A DNA stretch of 64,000 nt, taken from Winogradskyella aurantiaca (lineage in GTDB: Bacteria > Bacteroidota > Bacteroidia > Flavobacteriales > Flavobacteriaceae). Positions 7,207-15,515 of the stretch are shown piece by piece (within the stretch, counting starts at the first letter, position 1; every line of letters begins with the position of its first letter). The stretch is from contig NZ_QKTV01000004.1 in assembly GCF_003362725.1 (NCBI RefSeq), forward strand, positions 124,001-188,000, given 5' to 3'. The translations under genes were made by a program, and so were the position numbers. Under the pieces are notes generated by a model that worked only from the letters and a program-made list of their open reading frames with translations, did not search any database and had not been told where the DNA came from.

Positions 7207-7695
7207 ATGGTATCTTCAAACAAAAGTAAAGCCATGATTAAAGGACTTTATGAAACCCATTTATATGTTGAAAATCTGGAGCGTTCTATTGAATTTTATT
7301 CTAAGGTTCTTGGTTTAAAACAATGTCGATTTAATGATGAACGACGTATAGCATTCTTTTGGATTGGCAAAGACAAACAAGCCATGTTAGGACTTTGGGA
7401 ACGCCCTAAGGAAGAAATTGACCCCAGACATTTTGCCTTTGAATGCGATCCTGACTGGGTGCTAAATGAATCGGTACCCTTTCTAAAATCGCACAACCTC
7501 AATTACTGGAATTTTCTAAACGACCAAAATGACATCCCTATGGTATTTTGTTGGATGCCAGCAGTTTCAATCTATTTTTCGGATCCTGATGGCCATTATC
7601 TAGAATTTATAGGCATTCTTTCAGGTAAAACCAAGTCCAATGATGAAAAACGCGTGGTGAGCTATAAGGAATGGCTATCTTTAAGGGATGAATAA
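7207..7695 (+). CDS. VOC (glyoxalase/dioxygenase) family protein
   Basis: The product is 162 residues with one vicinal-oxygen-chelate fold: the strand ETHLYVENLERSIEFYSKVLGL, then HFAFECD in the middle and DPDGHYLEFIG near the end. These supply the usual His/His/Glu metal ligands of glyoxalase I, fosfomycin resistance and extradiol dioxygenase relatives. Substrate cannot be told. An in-frame ATG at 7234 (MIKGLYETH) is a credible alternative start, since family members usually begin just before that strand. The following methyltransferase gene overlaps its 3' end by 8 bases. Confidence 0.72.
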   Translation: MVSSNKSKAMIKGLYETHLYVENLERSIEFYSKVLGLKQCRFNDERRIAFFWIGKDKQAMLGLWERPKEEIDPRHFAFECDPDWVLNESVPFLKSHNLNYWNFLNDQNDIPMVFCWMPAVSIYFSDPDGHYLEFIGILSGKTKSNDEKRVVSYKEWLSLRDE

Positions 7696-8434
7696 CCTTT
7701 ACGACGACATAGGCATCAACTACAGCGAAAAGCGCCAAAGCGACCCAAAAATTGCCAGACAAATCCATAAAAAGTTAAAGGGTGCCCAACGCATTCTTAA
7801 TATTGGCGCTGGAGCTGGGTCTTATGAACCTACAGATATGGATCTCGTTGCAGTTGAACCCTCTATTGCAATGATTAATCAACGACCTAAGACGGCCCAT
7901 CCCGTGGTCCAGGCTAGCGCTGAAGCCTTACCCTTTTCAAATAAAAGCTTTAGTCATGCCCTTACCATTCTATCCATGCACCATTGGACAAATAGAGACA
8001 AGGCGTTTAAGGAGATCAACAGGGTAACCACAGATCATTTCATTGCGGTATCATGGAATCCTGAAGCGGCGCCATTTTGGTTGACTCGTGATTATTTTCC
8101 TGAGATTATTAAAATGGACCGCCAAATATTTCCAAAAGTGTCCGAACTCGAATCCTATTTCGAAAAGGTTTCGGTTGAACCACTTCTAATACCTGACAAT
8201 TGCATGGATGGGTTTCTAGCAGCCTACTGGAAACGTCCAGGTGCTTATCTGGAGCAAAGCGTTAGAAACTCAATTTCCAGTTTTGCCAAGCTTGAGAATC
8301 CTGAACCAGGTCTGGCATTACTTAAATCAGATTTAGATAACGGTAATTGGGAATCTAAGAATGTTAACATTCTAGAGCAATCGTCAATAGATGCGGGTTA
8401 TGTGATAATTTCAGCTTATATAAAAAATTCTTAA
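7688..8434 (+). CDS. Class I SAM-dependent methyltransferase
   Basis: The 248-residue product carries SAM-binding motif I as ILNIGAGAGSYEP near residue 37, then an acidic/strand V-A-V-E-P-S motif and A-L-T-I-L-S-M-H-H-W, typical of the UbiE/MenG-like methyltransferase_11 fold. It is probably cytoplasmic and acts on a small molecule. Its start overlaps the VOC gene by 8 bases, and a second methyltransferase starts 4 bases after its stop, so the three form an operon-like set. The reaction is not predictable; no biosynthetic core enzyme is near. Confidence 0.75.
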   Translation: MNNLYDDIGINYSEKRQSDPKIARQIHKKLKGAQRILNIGAGAGSYEPTDMDLVAVEPSIAMINQRPKTAHPVVQASAEALPFSNKSFSHALTILSMHHWTNRDKAFKEINRVTTDHFIAVSWNPEAAPFWLTRDYFPEIIKMDRQIFPKVSELESYFEKVSVEPLLIPDNCMDGFLAAYWKRPGAYLEQSVRNSISSFAKLENPEPGLALLKSDLDNGNWESKNVNILEQSSIDAGYVIISAYIKNS

Positions 8435-8438
8435 CTCA

Positions 8439-9197
8439 ATGAATTCAAAATACAGCGTTGGCCACTTATTGTACGACCCTCAGATCTATGATGGTATGAA
8501 TACCAACATGGACGATCTGCCATTTTACCGGAAATGGCTCCCTCAAAGTACAGAAGGATCGGTATTAGAGTTATGCTGTGGCACCGGCAGATTAACCCTC
8601 CCTTTAGTTGAAAATGGTCATCTTCTAACAGGAGTGGATTTTACAGCCTCCATGTTAGAAGAAGCCCGTGATAAATCAAAAGCCAAGCATTTGGGTATTG
8701 AATTTATTGAAGGAGATATGCGGACTTTAAATATAGACCAATCTTATAATAGCATTTTTATCCCCTTTAATTCCATTCATCACCTTTATGGTAATAAGGA
8801 TTTGTTTGACTCACTTAGAACTGTTAAACGTCATCTTAAAAATGATGGCACGTTTCTATTTGATTGTTTTAATCCAAATATTGCCTTCTTAGCTGAGGGC
8901 TCAAAAGAACTCAAAACAATAAGCAACTACCAAACTCAGGATGGTCGAGAAGTGATTATCAAGGAGATTATGAGCTACGAAAGCGATACGCAAATTAACC
9001 GTATTGAATGGCATTACTTTATTAATGGCAACTTCCACTCTATTCAAAATTTGGACATGCGCATGTTCTTTCCACAAGAATTAGATAACTACCTAAGCAT
9101 AAGTGGATTTGAAATAATCAAAAAGTTTGGAAGTTTTGAAGAAGCACCTTTTGATCAGCATTCAGACAAGCAGATCTTTGTCTGTAAATTGAAATAA
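8439..9197 (+). CDS. Class I SAM-dependent methyltransferase
   Basis: This 252-residue protein has motif I VLELCCGTGRLTLPL near residue 41, with the next acidic strand T-G-V-D-F-T and a motif IV-like N-S-I-F-I-P-F-N-S-I-H-H-L. The C-terminal half is beta-rich, as in methyltransferases of the methyltransferase_25 type. It differs clearly from the preceding methyltransferase, so it is not a recent duplicate. Spacing of 4 bases suggests joint transcription with 7207-8434. The substrate is unknown. Confidence 0.75.
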   Translation: MNSKYSVGHLLYDPQIYDGMNTNMDDLPFYRKWLPQSTEGSVLELCCGTGRLTLPLVENGHLLTGVDFTASMLEEARDKSKAKHLGIEFIEGDMRTLNIDQSYNSIFIPFNSIHHLYGNKDLFDSLRTVKRHLKNDGTFLFDCFNPNIAFLAEGSKELKTISNYQTQDGREVIIKEIMSYESDTQINRIEWHYFINGNFHSIQNLDMRMFFPQELDNYLSISGFEIIKKFGSFEEAPFDQHSDKQIFVCKLK

Positions 9198-9251
9198 ATA
9201 ATTCGTGAGCTATTAGTAACTTTAACCTAAAACTTTCTAAATACGAGGTCC

Positions 9252-9539
9252 ATGATTCTGCAAGTCATTAAATTAAAGTCCAGTCTTAGTGAAGAAGAAC
9301 TTTTAAAACGAGCCCATGAACGGGCTCCACAATTTGAAGCGATTTCGGGGTTGGTACAGAAGTACTATGTAAAAACTGACACAGCAGGAGAATATGGTGG
9401 CATCTATGTCTGGGATACCCCTGAGTCATTAATGGCCTTTCGAGAATCTGATTTGGCCAAGAGTATACCTGGAGCCTATGAAATCACAGAGGCCCCTAAT
9501 ATTGAATTGATGAACATCCTATTTCAGTTACGTTCATAA
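9252..9539 (+). CDS. YdhR/ABM-like putative monooxygenase
   Basis: The 95-residue product has the size and beta-alpha-beta ferredoxin-like pattern of the YdhR family: an opening strand MILQVIKLKSS, a helix, then F-E-A-I-S-G-L-V-Q-K-Y-Y, and G-G-I-Y-V-W-D-T-P-E-S-L-M-A-F, which resembles the conserved G-G-x-Y-x-W motif of that family. Such proteins act on aromatic or polyketide-like compounds or are of unknown role. It follows the methyltransferase pair by 54 bases and could share the transcript. Confidence 0.6.
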   Translation: MILQVIKLKSSLSEEELLKRAHERAPQFEAISGLVQKYYVKTDTAGEYGGIYVWDTPESLMAFRESDLAKSIPGAYEITEAPNIELMNILFQLRS

Positions 9540-9676
9540 TAGATTTTTCTTGCCTTAACTTGCTTCTAAAACAATTTAATTGCTATGCCAATGTTATTAA
9601 TTGCAGCAAATAGCAACAATTAACAGTTTGCTAGTTAGATTTTTATATTTTTAAAAAAAATTAACCTCAACAGAAG

Positions 9677-10228
9677 ATGGTCAGCAGCTTACCCAAGCAA
9701 CGAAGCCTTTGGATATCCTATATTATTTGTAGTAGACTGCTGATAGCATCATCTCTCATCTTTGTTCTGGAGTCTTATCTATATTTCATACCATTAAAAC
9801 GAGCCTATGCAAATGACAGCGCACTATGGACAGGCTATTGGCTATTTATGTTTCTGTTTGCATTTTTTCATATTTTCCTGGTATTTGCAGATGCCTGGTC
9901 GCGCTTTCAGAACTATAAACGCATTAAAGATCAGTTTTTCTATTTTGGGTATAAGACTAGAATTGTCAATCAGTATATTGGTTCTAAATGTCAACGCTTG
10001 GCTGTTGAGACTGCCGCTGATGAATTAGGATTTGGAGATGAAGTAAGACAGCACTTTAAGGCCATGGGCTATAAGTGGTACCATTTTATCCCTAGTTTTA
10101 TGGTACAAGACCCCCTCTTTATTTTTAAACGTTACTACTGGAAACGCACCTTTGTTGAAAAACACTACGCCCCTAAATACGACTATCTTGCTTTAGAGAA
10201 AAGCATGGCTTTTCAGCAACAAGGATAA
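9677..10228 (+). CDS. Membrane protein of unknown function, 183 residues
   Basis: Two hydrophobic helices lie at about residues 13-38 and 50-76, and the remaining 100 residues are hydrophilic, basic and rich in aromatic residues (many Tyr, Phe, Trp and Lys). No catalytic motif is recognised. The gap before it (9540-9676) is very AT-rich with a run of A at 9653-9660. A lipoprotein gene starts 15 bases downstream, so the two are probably co-transcribed. Confidence 0.55.
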   Translation: MVSSLPKQRSLWISYIICSRLLIASSLIFVLESYLYFIPLKRAYANDSALWTGYWLFMFLFAFFHIFLVFADAWSRFQNYKRIKDQFFYFGYKTRIVNQYIGSKCQRLAVETAADELGFGDEVRQHFKAMGYKWYHFIPSFMVQDPLFIFKRYYWKRTFVEKHYAPKYDYLALEKSMAFQQQG

Positions 10229-10242
10229 TCCACGGAACATTT

Positions 10243-10941
10243 ATGAAAAATATACCGCTAAAGGTACTTCTCCTTGCAATTGCTCTATTAACCTTTTCCT
10301 GTCAGGATAAACCAGGCCAGTCGGCAACAGTACAATCAGAGATTTCAGCTAAAAATCTTAGTGCTATTTTAGATAGCATTTGGATGAAAGAGCAACTTCC
10401 TATTCGCGAGCGCGATTCAATGATGGACATCTATGGTCCAGAGCACGACTATTTAATCCCCATTACTGAGGAAATTCGTGCCAATCATGAACAGAACATG
10501 AAACGCATTGCCCAGATTATAGACACCTTTGGCTGGCCAAGTCCTGAGCAATCGGGAACTAATGGCAACTGGACCATTTGCAATGTGATTCAGCACGATA
10601 CACCTGAGACGCGTGAAAAGTACATTCCAATAATGCGACAAGCTGTAAAGGATGGCAAGCTGGAAGCGCGATGGTTGGTGCGGACGGAAGACCGATTGGC
10701 GACTGATAAAGGAGAACTGCAGATCTATGGGGGTCAAATGAAATATTACAAAGAGACTAAGAGCTTTAACGTATGGCCCGTATATGACCCTGTAAATGTT
10801 AACAAACGCCGCGCGGCCATCGGCCTAAATACCATTGAAGAGCATCTGAAAGAGCGTTTTGATTTTGAATGGAATCTTGAAGAGCAGATTGAGCGTACCA
10901 AAGCGTTTGGAAGACAACAATTAAGCGACAGTACTTATTAA
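10243..10941 (+). CDS. Lipoprotein with DUF6624-like domain
   Basis: The 232-residue product has a lipoprotein signal ending L-T-F-S-C (Cys at about 20). The body contains blocks I recall from DUF6624: R-E-R-D-S-M-M near residue 52, C-N-V-I-Q-H-D-T-P-E, E-D-R-L-A-T-D-K-G and the closing Q-I-Y-G-G-Q with D-P-V-N-V-N-x-R-R. The domain function is not established. It is predicted to be attached to a membrane on the periplasmic face. It overlaps no neighbour and lies 15 bases after the membrane protein gene. Confidence 0.6.
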   Translation: MKNIPLKVLLLAIALLTFSCQDKPGQSATVQSEISAKNLSAILDSIWMKEQLPIRERDSMMDIYGPEHDYLIPITEEIRANHEQNMKRIAQIIDTFGWPSPEQSGTNGNWTICNVIQHDTPETREKYIPIMRQAVKDGKLEARWLVRTEDRLATDKGELQIYGGQMKYYKETKSFNVWPVYDPVNVNKRRAAIGLNTIEEHLKERFDFEWNLEEQIERTKAFGRQQLSDSTY

Positions 10942-10962
10942 AGATTTCTAATCCTTCTTTTG

Positions 10963-11751
10963 ATGAAAATGAAAATCCCAAAGAGTGGACAATCTTTAAT
11001 AAGAGAGACCTCTTTCAAATTGGAGATAAAAAAATCACCATTATGCTTTGTTTTATTATGGCTGTTATTTCAATTGACCTTTGCCCAAAAGGAATATCAT
11101 TTCAGTCATGTTCTTCAATATAAAGAGACCTTTTACAAAGATTCCATAAGAATTAAAGATCGATTTTTTTATGAAAGAGACACGACTCGAAACAGATATT
11201 ATTTAATTAATGTGAGTCAAAATCACTTTTTCGCTACAATTTTTGATAAGGACAGTTTAGAATACGATTTCTATTTTAAAGATGAAAATGGCATTGCTTT
11301 AAACGTCCAATACGTCAAACAGAATTTAAATAAGGCTGCCAATATAAAGGTGCAATGTGAGCATGTGCATAGATATAGAAACCCTTATAAGAAGCTCATA
11401 AATGACTATGCTTTTTCAATGGTGGGGGATACGATTATAGGAACAAGCACGTACAAAGTTTATAAATTGGCTTCTTTTAATTCTAAGCAAGTAAGAAAAC
11501 ATAAAATTGGTACACAGTACTATATTGTTGACACCACAAAAACAGACCTTCTCCCCTTCTTCAATTATTCTACAGCGTATGAAGAATGGAAGGCCAAAAA
11601 CACCTTACCCAATGGTTTGATAATTGAACGTTATTTTATTGATTATTATGGACAACTGCATTCAAAAGAAACTTTGACAGATATATCTCCGACTAATAAA
11701 AAGCTATCAATAGATGCAGAATGTGATTTTACAAGCACTCAAAAACCTTAG
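10963..11751 (+). CDS. Secreted protein of unknown function
   Basis: From the ATG at 10963 the product is 262 residues. A long N-terminal region precedes a hydrophobic stretch (CFVLLWLLFQLTFA) that looks like a signal peptide cleaved before QKEYHF, so an ATG at 10969 or a later start is possible. The mature part is beta-rich with many aromatic and charged residues and repeated Y-K patterns. No motif was recognised. It is 6 bases from the following transglutaminase-like gene and 21 bases after the lipoprotein gene. Confidence 0.5.
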   Translation: MKMKIPKSGQSLIRETSFKLEIKKSPLCFVLLWLLFQLTFAQKEYHFSHVLQYKETFYKDSIRIKDRFFYERDTTRNRYYLINVSQNHFFATIFDKDSLEYDFYFKDENGIALNVQYVKQNLNKAANIKVQCEHVHRYRNPYKKLINDYAFSMVGDTIIGTSTYKVYKLASFNSKQVRKHKIGTQYYIVDTTKTDLLPFFNYSTAYEEWKAKNTLPNGLIIERYFIDYYGQLHSKETLTDISPTNKKLSIDAECDFTSTQKP

Positions 11752-11757
11752 GTTTAT

Positions 11758-12393
11758 ATGAACTACTTAAAAGCCACCTATTTCCTCGATTTTGAATCGG
11801 ACCATATTCAAAAAGTTATATCGGATTTAAATAATAACAGCTTAACTACACAGCAAAAAGCTATTGACACTTACAAAAAGGTGCGTGATGGCTGGCGCTA
11901 CGATCCCTATAGTATTAGCCTAGCTAAAGACAATTACAAAGCCAGCACTATTGCCCAAAGAAACTTTGGCAACTGTGTTGAAAAATCAGTACTCCTGGTA
12001 GCCTGCCTCCGTGGATTAGGAATTCCAGCCCGTTTGCATCTTGGGAAAGTTAAAAATCACATTGCTGTAGAGCGCCTCACCGAAAAATTTGGTTCCAACG
12101 AACTAACACCACATGGTATGGTCAATGTTCAGTTGAATGATGCATGGCTTAAATGCTCCCCAGCATTTAACGCAGATCTATGTGCACGTTTTAATGTAGA
12201 CCCCTTAGAATTTGACGGAGTCTCCAATTCGTTTTTACAACAATACAATTCTGAAGGGAGCTTGTTTATGGAATATACAGAAGACTACGGCCATTTTGAA
12301 GACGTCCCTGTAGAGTTCATGAAGGACAATGTCATTGAACACTACCCACATATATTTGATAGGGACGATTCTATAACAGAGTTCAAACTCTAG
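11758..12393 (+). CDS. Transglutaminase-like cysteine protease-fold protein
   Basis: The 211-residue protein contains the transglutaminase-like core: N-F-G-N-C-V-E-K-S-V-L-L-V-A-C-L-R-G-L-G-I-P-A-R with the nucleophile Cys near residue 79, and H-G-M-V-N-V-Q-L with the catalytic His near residue 121. The third residue, usually Asp in a W-x-x-x-D-P context, falls in L-K-C-S-P-A-F-N and appears changed to Ser. No signal peptide is seen, so it is cytoplasmic. The family hydrolyses or crosslinks peptides, and whether this one is active is uncertain. Confidence 0.7.
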   Translation: MNYLKATYFLDFESDHIQKVISDLNNNSLTTQQKAIDTYKKVRDGWRYDPYSISLAKDNYKASTIAQRNFGNCVEKSVLLVACLRGLGIPARLHLGKVKNHIAVERLTEKFGSNELTPHGMVNVQLNDAWLKCSPAFNADLCARFNVDPLEFDGVSNSFLQQYNSEGSLFMEYTEDYGHFEDVPVEFMKDNVIEHYPHIFDRDDSITEFKL

Positions 12394-12396
12394 TTA

Positions 12397-12407
12397 TTAG
12401 GCTTAGG
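12397..12407 (+). repeat. Second copy of the 11-mer TTAGGCTTAGG
   Basis: TTAGGCTTAGG recurs here, 4 bases after a stop codon. The same 11 bases form part of the inverted repeat at 932-942. Here no matching complementary arm follows. It may be chance. Confidence 0.2.
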
Positions 12408-12438
12408 CCCATTACAATAATTCGGTTAGCTTTACTCT

Positions 12439-13482
12439 ATGCAAGAACAACTCTTATTAATTGCCGCCGGTATAGGTATTATGATAGGGTTGTCATTACT
12501 ATCTCAGGTTTTTACCAAACGAAAGGCCAACTTTTTCCTGGGCATAGTTATTCTCCTCATTGCGATTCAGCTATTATTTTCATGGGGAGCGCAATCCGGG
12601 TACAACAACCAACCCAATGCTATTCCATTCTGGTTGCTCCTCAATTATAATTTATCCTGGCCAGCGCTATGGCTATTTGTAAAGTATCAAGTGGATGATA
12701 ATTTCCAATTTAAGCAAATGCATCTGTGGTTGTTTTTGCCGGCTGCTTTAGAATGGGGATTTCAATTTTGGTTCAGTGTACTAGGACTCAATTTAATTGA
12801 ACACACATTTTGGCCAATACTCAGTGAGTACATTCCTGTACTGTCATCTGTTGGGGTATTGGTCTATTTCTGGGTGCACTACACTAATTATCGTAAATCG
12901 GTAAATCCAAAGCTGCAAAATAAGATAGTCATTGCTCAGTTAAGACTGCTGACTCTAATGATTGGTCTTAGCATAATGGTGCTGTTCTGGATTGTGTTTT
13001 CATTTATTGGTTGGGAATACTTTCAAATCATTGAGTACATCATTAGCATTACCATACTGATTTTGGCATTTCTACATTTTATGGATAGCCAGTCATTTGC
13101 GCATACTGGTTCGAAATCCAAATCAATAGAGTTCCCAAATTTCGAGGACGATTTTGAACTAAAAAAACTTAATGATACACTTATCAGAAAAGAATTATTC
13201 CTAAAACCAAATTTACCACTAAAGGAATTGGCTCTTGAGCTAGGATTACCCAGCCGCTATGTCTCTTATCTGATAAATCAATATCTAAATAAGAACTATA
13301 AGGAATACATCAATCATTTCCGCATCAATTATTTCCTAGACAAAGCCGCAACGGACGAAAAAAATAAGAAGACTCTTCTAGCATTAGCACTGGAGTCAGG
13401 CTTCAGCTCAAAGTCCACATTTAATCAGGTCTTTAAAACACAAATGGCATCCTCTCCCTCGGAATATTTAAAATCCACCTGA
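12439..13482 (+). CDS. AraC-family regulator with N-terminal membrane domain
   Basis: The 347-residue product has about seven hydrophobic helices in residues 1-215, then a cytoplasmic AraC-type double helix-turn-helix domain at about 245-347. The DNA-binding half shows L-K-E-L-A-L-E-L-G-L-P-S-R-Y-V-S-Y and the second helix A-L-A-L-E-S-G-F-S-S-K-S-T-F-N-Q-V-F-K, the well-conserved AraC signature. Such membrane-bound AraC proteins are frequent in Bacteroidota and are thought to sense a signal at the membrane. A palindrome and promoter lie between it and the next gene (13582), a plausible target. Confidence 0.85.
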   Translation: MQEQLLLIAAGIGIMIGLSLLSQVFTKRKANFFLGIVILLIAIQLLFSWGAQSGYNNQPNAIPFWLLLNYNLSWPALWLFVKYQVDDNFQFKQMHLWLFLPAALEWGFQFWFSVLGLNLIEHTFWPILSEYIPVLSSVGVLVYFWVHYTNYRKSVNPKLQNKIVIAQLRLLTLMIGLSIMVLFWIVFSFIGWEYFQIIEYIISITILILAFLHFMDSQSFAHTGSKSKSIEFPNFEDDFELKKLNDTLIRKELFLKPNLPLKELALELGLPSRYVSYLINQYLNKNYKEYINHFRINYFLDKAATDEKNKKTLLALALESGFSSKSTFNQVFKTQMASSPSEYLKST

Positions 13483-13515
13483 TTCAAACTGTGCCCAATT
13501 CATGATTTTAGACGT

Positions 13516-13533
13516 CCGAAAACAGGTTTTCGG
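13516..13533. promoter_or_regulatory. Inverted repeat upstream of a promoter, candidate regulator site
   Basis: CCGAAAAC (13516-13523) and GTTTTCGG (13526-13533) are perfect complements separated by AG. The repeat lies directly upstream of a TTTG (13538-13541) and a TAGGTTTG -7 box (13557-13564), the usual place for an activator. No T-tract follows, which argues against a terminator of the araC-like gene. Confidence 0.4.
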
Positions 13534-13556
13534 TCGATTTGCACCATTCTAACTTA

Positions 13557-13564
13557 TAGGTTTG
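13557..13564 (+). promoter_or_regulatory. -7 box TAGGTTTG for the HExxH gene
   Basis: TAGGTTTG fits TAnnTTTG exactly; a TTTG at 13538-13541 lies 15 bases upstream and could be the -33 element. The ATG of the downstream gene is 18 bases after the box. Confidence 0.55.
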
Positions 13565-13581
13565 CTGAAAAATAAAAAATC

Positions 13582-14616
13582 ATGAAAACAACAGTATTTA
13601 CCCTCATTTTCAGTTTAACATTACTTCTTAATGCCCAAAAAAAAACAGTATCTATTGAATTTAATAAGAACCTTGATTTCTTTGGTTACTTAGTACACCT
13701 TGGGGAACCAGGTGATGACGACCCTAATCATCCCATTAGTATTATTCTTAGCAACTATAAGGATAATCAGTCGAACCCCTTACTACAAGAAATTTACGGA
13801 AATGCCAGTGACTTTACCTTTGCTATGTTTGTGGAGTTTTTCTATAATGACTTACCTGAATTACCCTTTTCATCGGATTATAATCTGGACGGCTTAATTC
13901 AAAAAAAATACCACTATAAATCAGAAGAGGATAAAGAGGCTCTTAAAGACCTTATGCTTTTGGTAAATAGGTTCTATCGAGAATCACAATTTGAAACAAT
14001 TTGGAACCAACTTGAACCCCATCGTGCAAAGACCTTTGAAAATTTAAAGAATCGCCTGCCTTCAGATTCGGTGATAAAACTAATGGAATCATTCTATGAA
14101 CAACATTTCAATTTCTATAAAATAGTCCCTAGTTTAACCATATGGCCAACAGCCGGGTGGGGACTTAAAAACTCTGAATTGTCAACAGACTCATTTATTT
14201 TAGGTCCGCTTCAAAAGAACTTTGACTTTACAGATATGGCACGTTTCGAAAATTTGGCCATACATGAATTTGGTCACTCTTTTGTCAATCATATTGTTCT
14301 CGAAAACAATAATACTATTTCTAATACCTCCAGTCTTTATGAACCCTTAAAAGGAAAAATGATCCCTCAAGGCTATAATGACTGGGAAAATTGTATCATC
14401 GAGCACTTTGTAAGAGCCAGCGAAATCATAATTCCAGAGCTTTTAAACAATGGAACTCAAACAGACACAATTCGTGATGATTATATCAATAATCGAGGCT
14501 TCGTATCCTTACCTTTTATTATAACTCAATTAAAACACTACCGTTTAACCAAAAGGTATTCTTATAAAGAATCTGTTAGAAGAACTATTGAAGATTTAAA
14601 AGAACGGTATCTATAA
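13582..14616 (+). CDS. DUF4932-like secreted protein with HExxH motif
   Basis: The 344-residue product has a signal peptide ending L-L-N-A-Q. A zinc-protease-type motif H-E-F-G-H lies near residue 230 within I-H-E-F-G-H-S-F-V-N-H. A later E in N-C-I-I-E-H-F-V-R-A near residue 272 could be the third ligand in a gluzincin arrangement. The overall layout recalls DUF4932, a predicted metallopeptidase family of Bacteroidota. Location is periplasmic or external. A regulator-like palindrome and promoter precede it, and the AraC regulator gene is immediately upstream. Confidence 0.65.
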   Translation: MKTTVFTLIFSLTLLLNAQKKTVSIEFNKNLDFFGYLVHLGEPGDDDPNHPISIILSNYKDNQSNPLLQEIYGNASDFTFAMFVEFFYNDLPELPFSSDYNLDGLIQKKYHYKSEEDKEALKDLMLLVNRFYRESQFETIWNQLEPHRAKTFENLKNRLPSDSVIKLMESFYEQHFNFYKIVPSLTIWPTAGWGLKNSELSTDSFILGPLQKNFDFTDMARFENLAIHEFGHSFVNHIVLENNNTISNTSSLYEPLKGKMIPQGYNDWENCIIEHFVRASEIIIPELLNNGTQTDTIRDDYINNRGFVSLPFIITQLKHYRLTKRYSYKESVRRTIEDLKERYL

Positions 14617-14767
14617 AGTACATCCAATTTTAATCATAGGGATAGGTTTTAAAAAATGAACCACAATTGTTATTGACCAAATGGATTTCACAATTGTATT
14701 GATTGGGACTTTGTTTACCGCTCGAGATCTTATTAAATTACACTGATTAAAACGAAACATTTAGTTC

Positions 14768-15427
14768 ATGGCACCAATAGAAAAGATTAAAGACACAAAT
14801 AGTGCAGCTGGTAGAATAATTTTAGTAACCTCTTTTTTTTCTATTGCTTATGCGGTTTTGAGATATCATGTTCTTGGTCCCATTCCTTGGAAAGATTTTC
14901 CGTTTTTTATTCTCAACAAGGGCATAGCCCTTACTGGTTTCATCCTACTGATACTAAATTTTTCATTAGGGCCTCTTAAAACTATTGGCGGACCAGTACC
15001 TTCCTCTTATTTAAATTCCAGAAAATCAATTGGAATGACAGGATTTCTCTTAGTTCTAATACATGTGCTAATGAGTTTTTTAATGTTTAGACCTACAGTG
15101 TATAGTCAGTTTTTCTTGATTGATGGTACACTTACATTAAACGGTGGACTTAGTATGCTTGGAGGGGTATTAGCCTTTGTCACATTATGGGCCTACAACT
15201 TAAGTTTTCAAACGTTTTTGAGAGAGGACACTAAGTTTATACAATTTATAACTTCAAGGAGATTCATGCTGGGAGCCATGTTATTTACTTTGATTCACCT
15301 ATTCTTTATGGGATATAAAGGTTGGCTGGACCCTAGTTCATGGCATGGAGGTCTTCCCCCAATTAGTCTGGTTAGTTTCATTTTGTTTTTAATTGGATAT
15401 GTTATCAACTTATTAGGAAGAAAATAA
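14768..15427 (+). CDS. Ferric-reductase-like transmembrane protein
   Basis: The 219-residue product has about six membrane helices. Histidines within helices, in L-I-H-V-L-M-S-F near residue 97 and L-I-H-L-F-F-M-G near residue 179, are placed like the heme ligands of the ferric reductase/NOX/MsrQ transmembrane domain. S-R-K-S-I-G-M-T-G preceding the first His resembles the R-R-x-L-G-x-x-x motif of the YedZ/MsrQ group. No NAD or FAD domain follows, so electrons would have to come from another protein. A role in heme-based electron transfer is inferred. Confidence 0.6.
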   Translation: MAPIEKIKDTNSAAGRIILVTSFFSIAYAVLRYHVLGPIPWKDFPFFILNKGIALTGFILLILNFSLGPLKTIGGPVPSSYLNSRKSIGMTGFLLVLIHVLMSFLMFRPTVYSQFFLIDGTLTLNGGLSMLGGVLAFVTLWAYNLSFQTFLREDTKFIQFITSRRFMLGAMLFTLIHLFFMGYKGWLDPSSWHGGLPPISLVSFILFLIGYVINLLGRK

Positions 15428-15515
15428 ATTGGATATAAAATTCCATAACCAGTAATTCTTTGAAACTAAATTATTTAATACTTTTAAGCTTCTACTAATT
15501 CATTACCAATAACTT

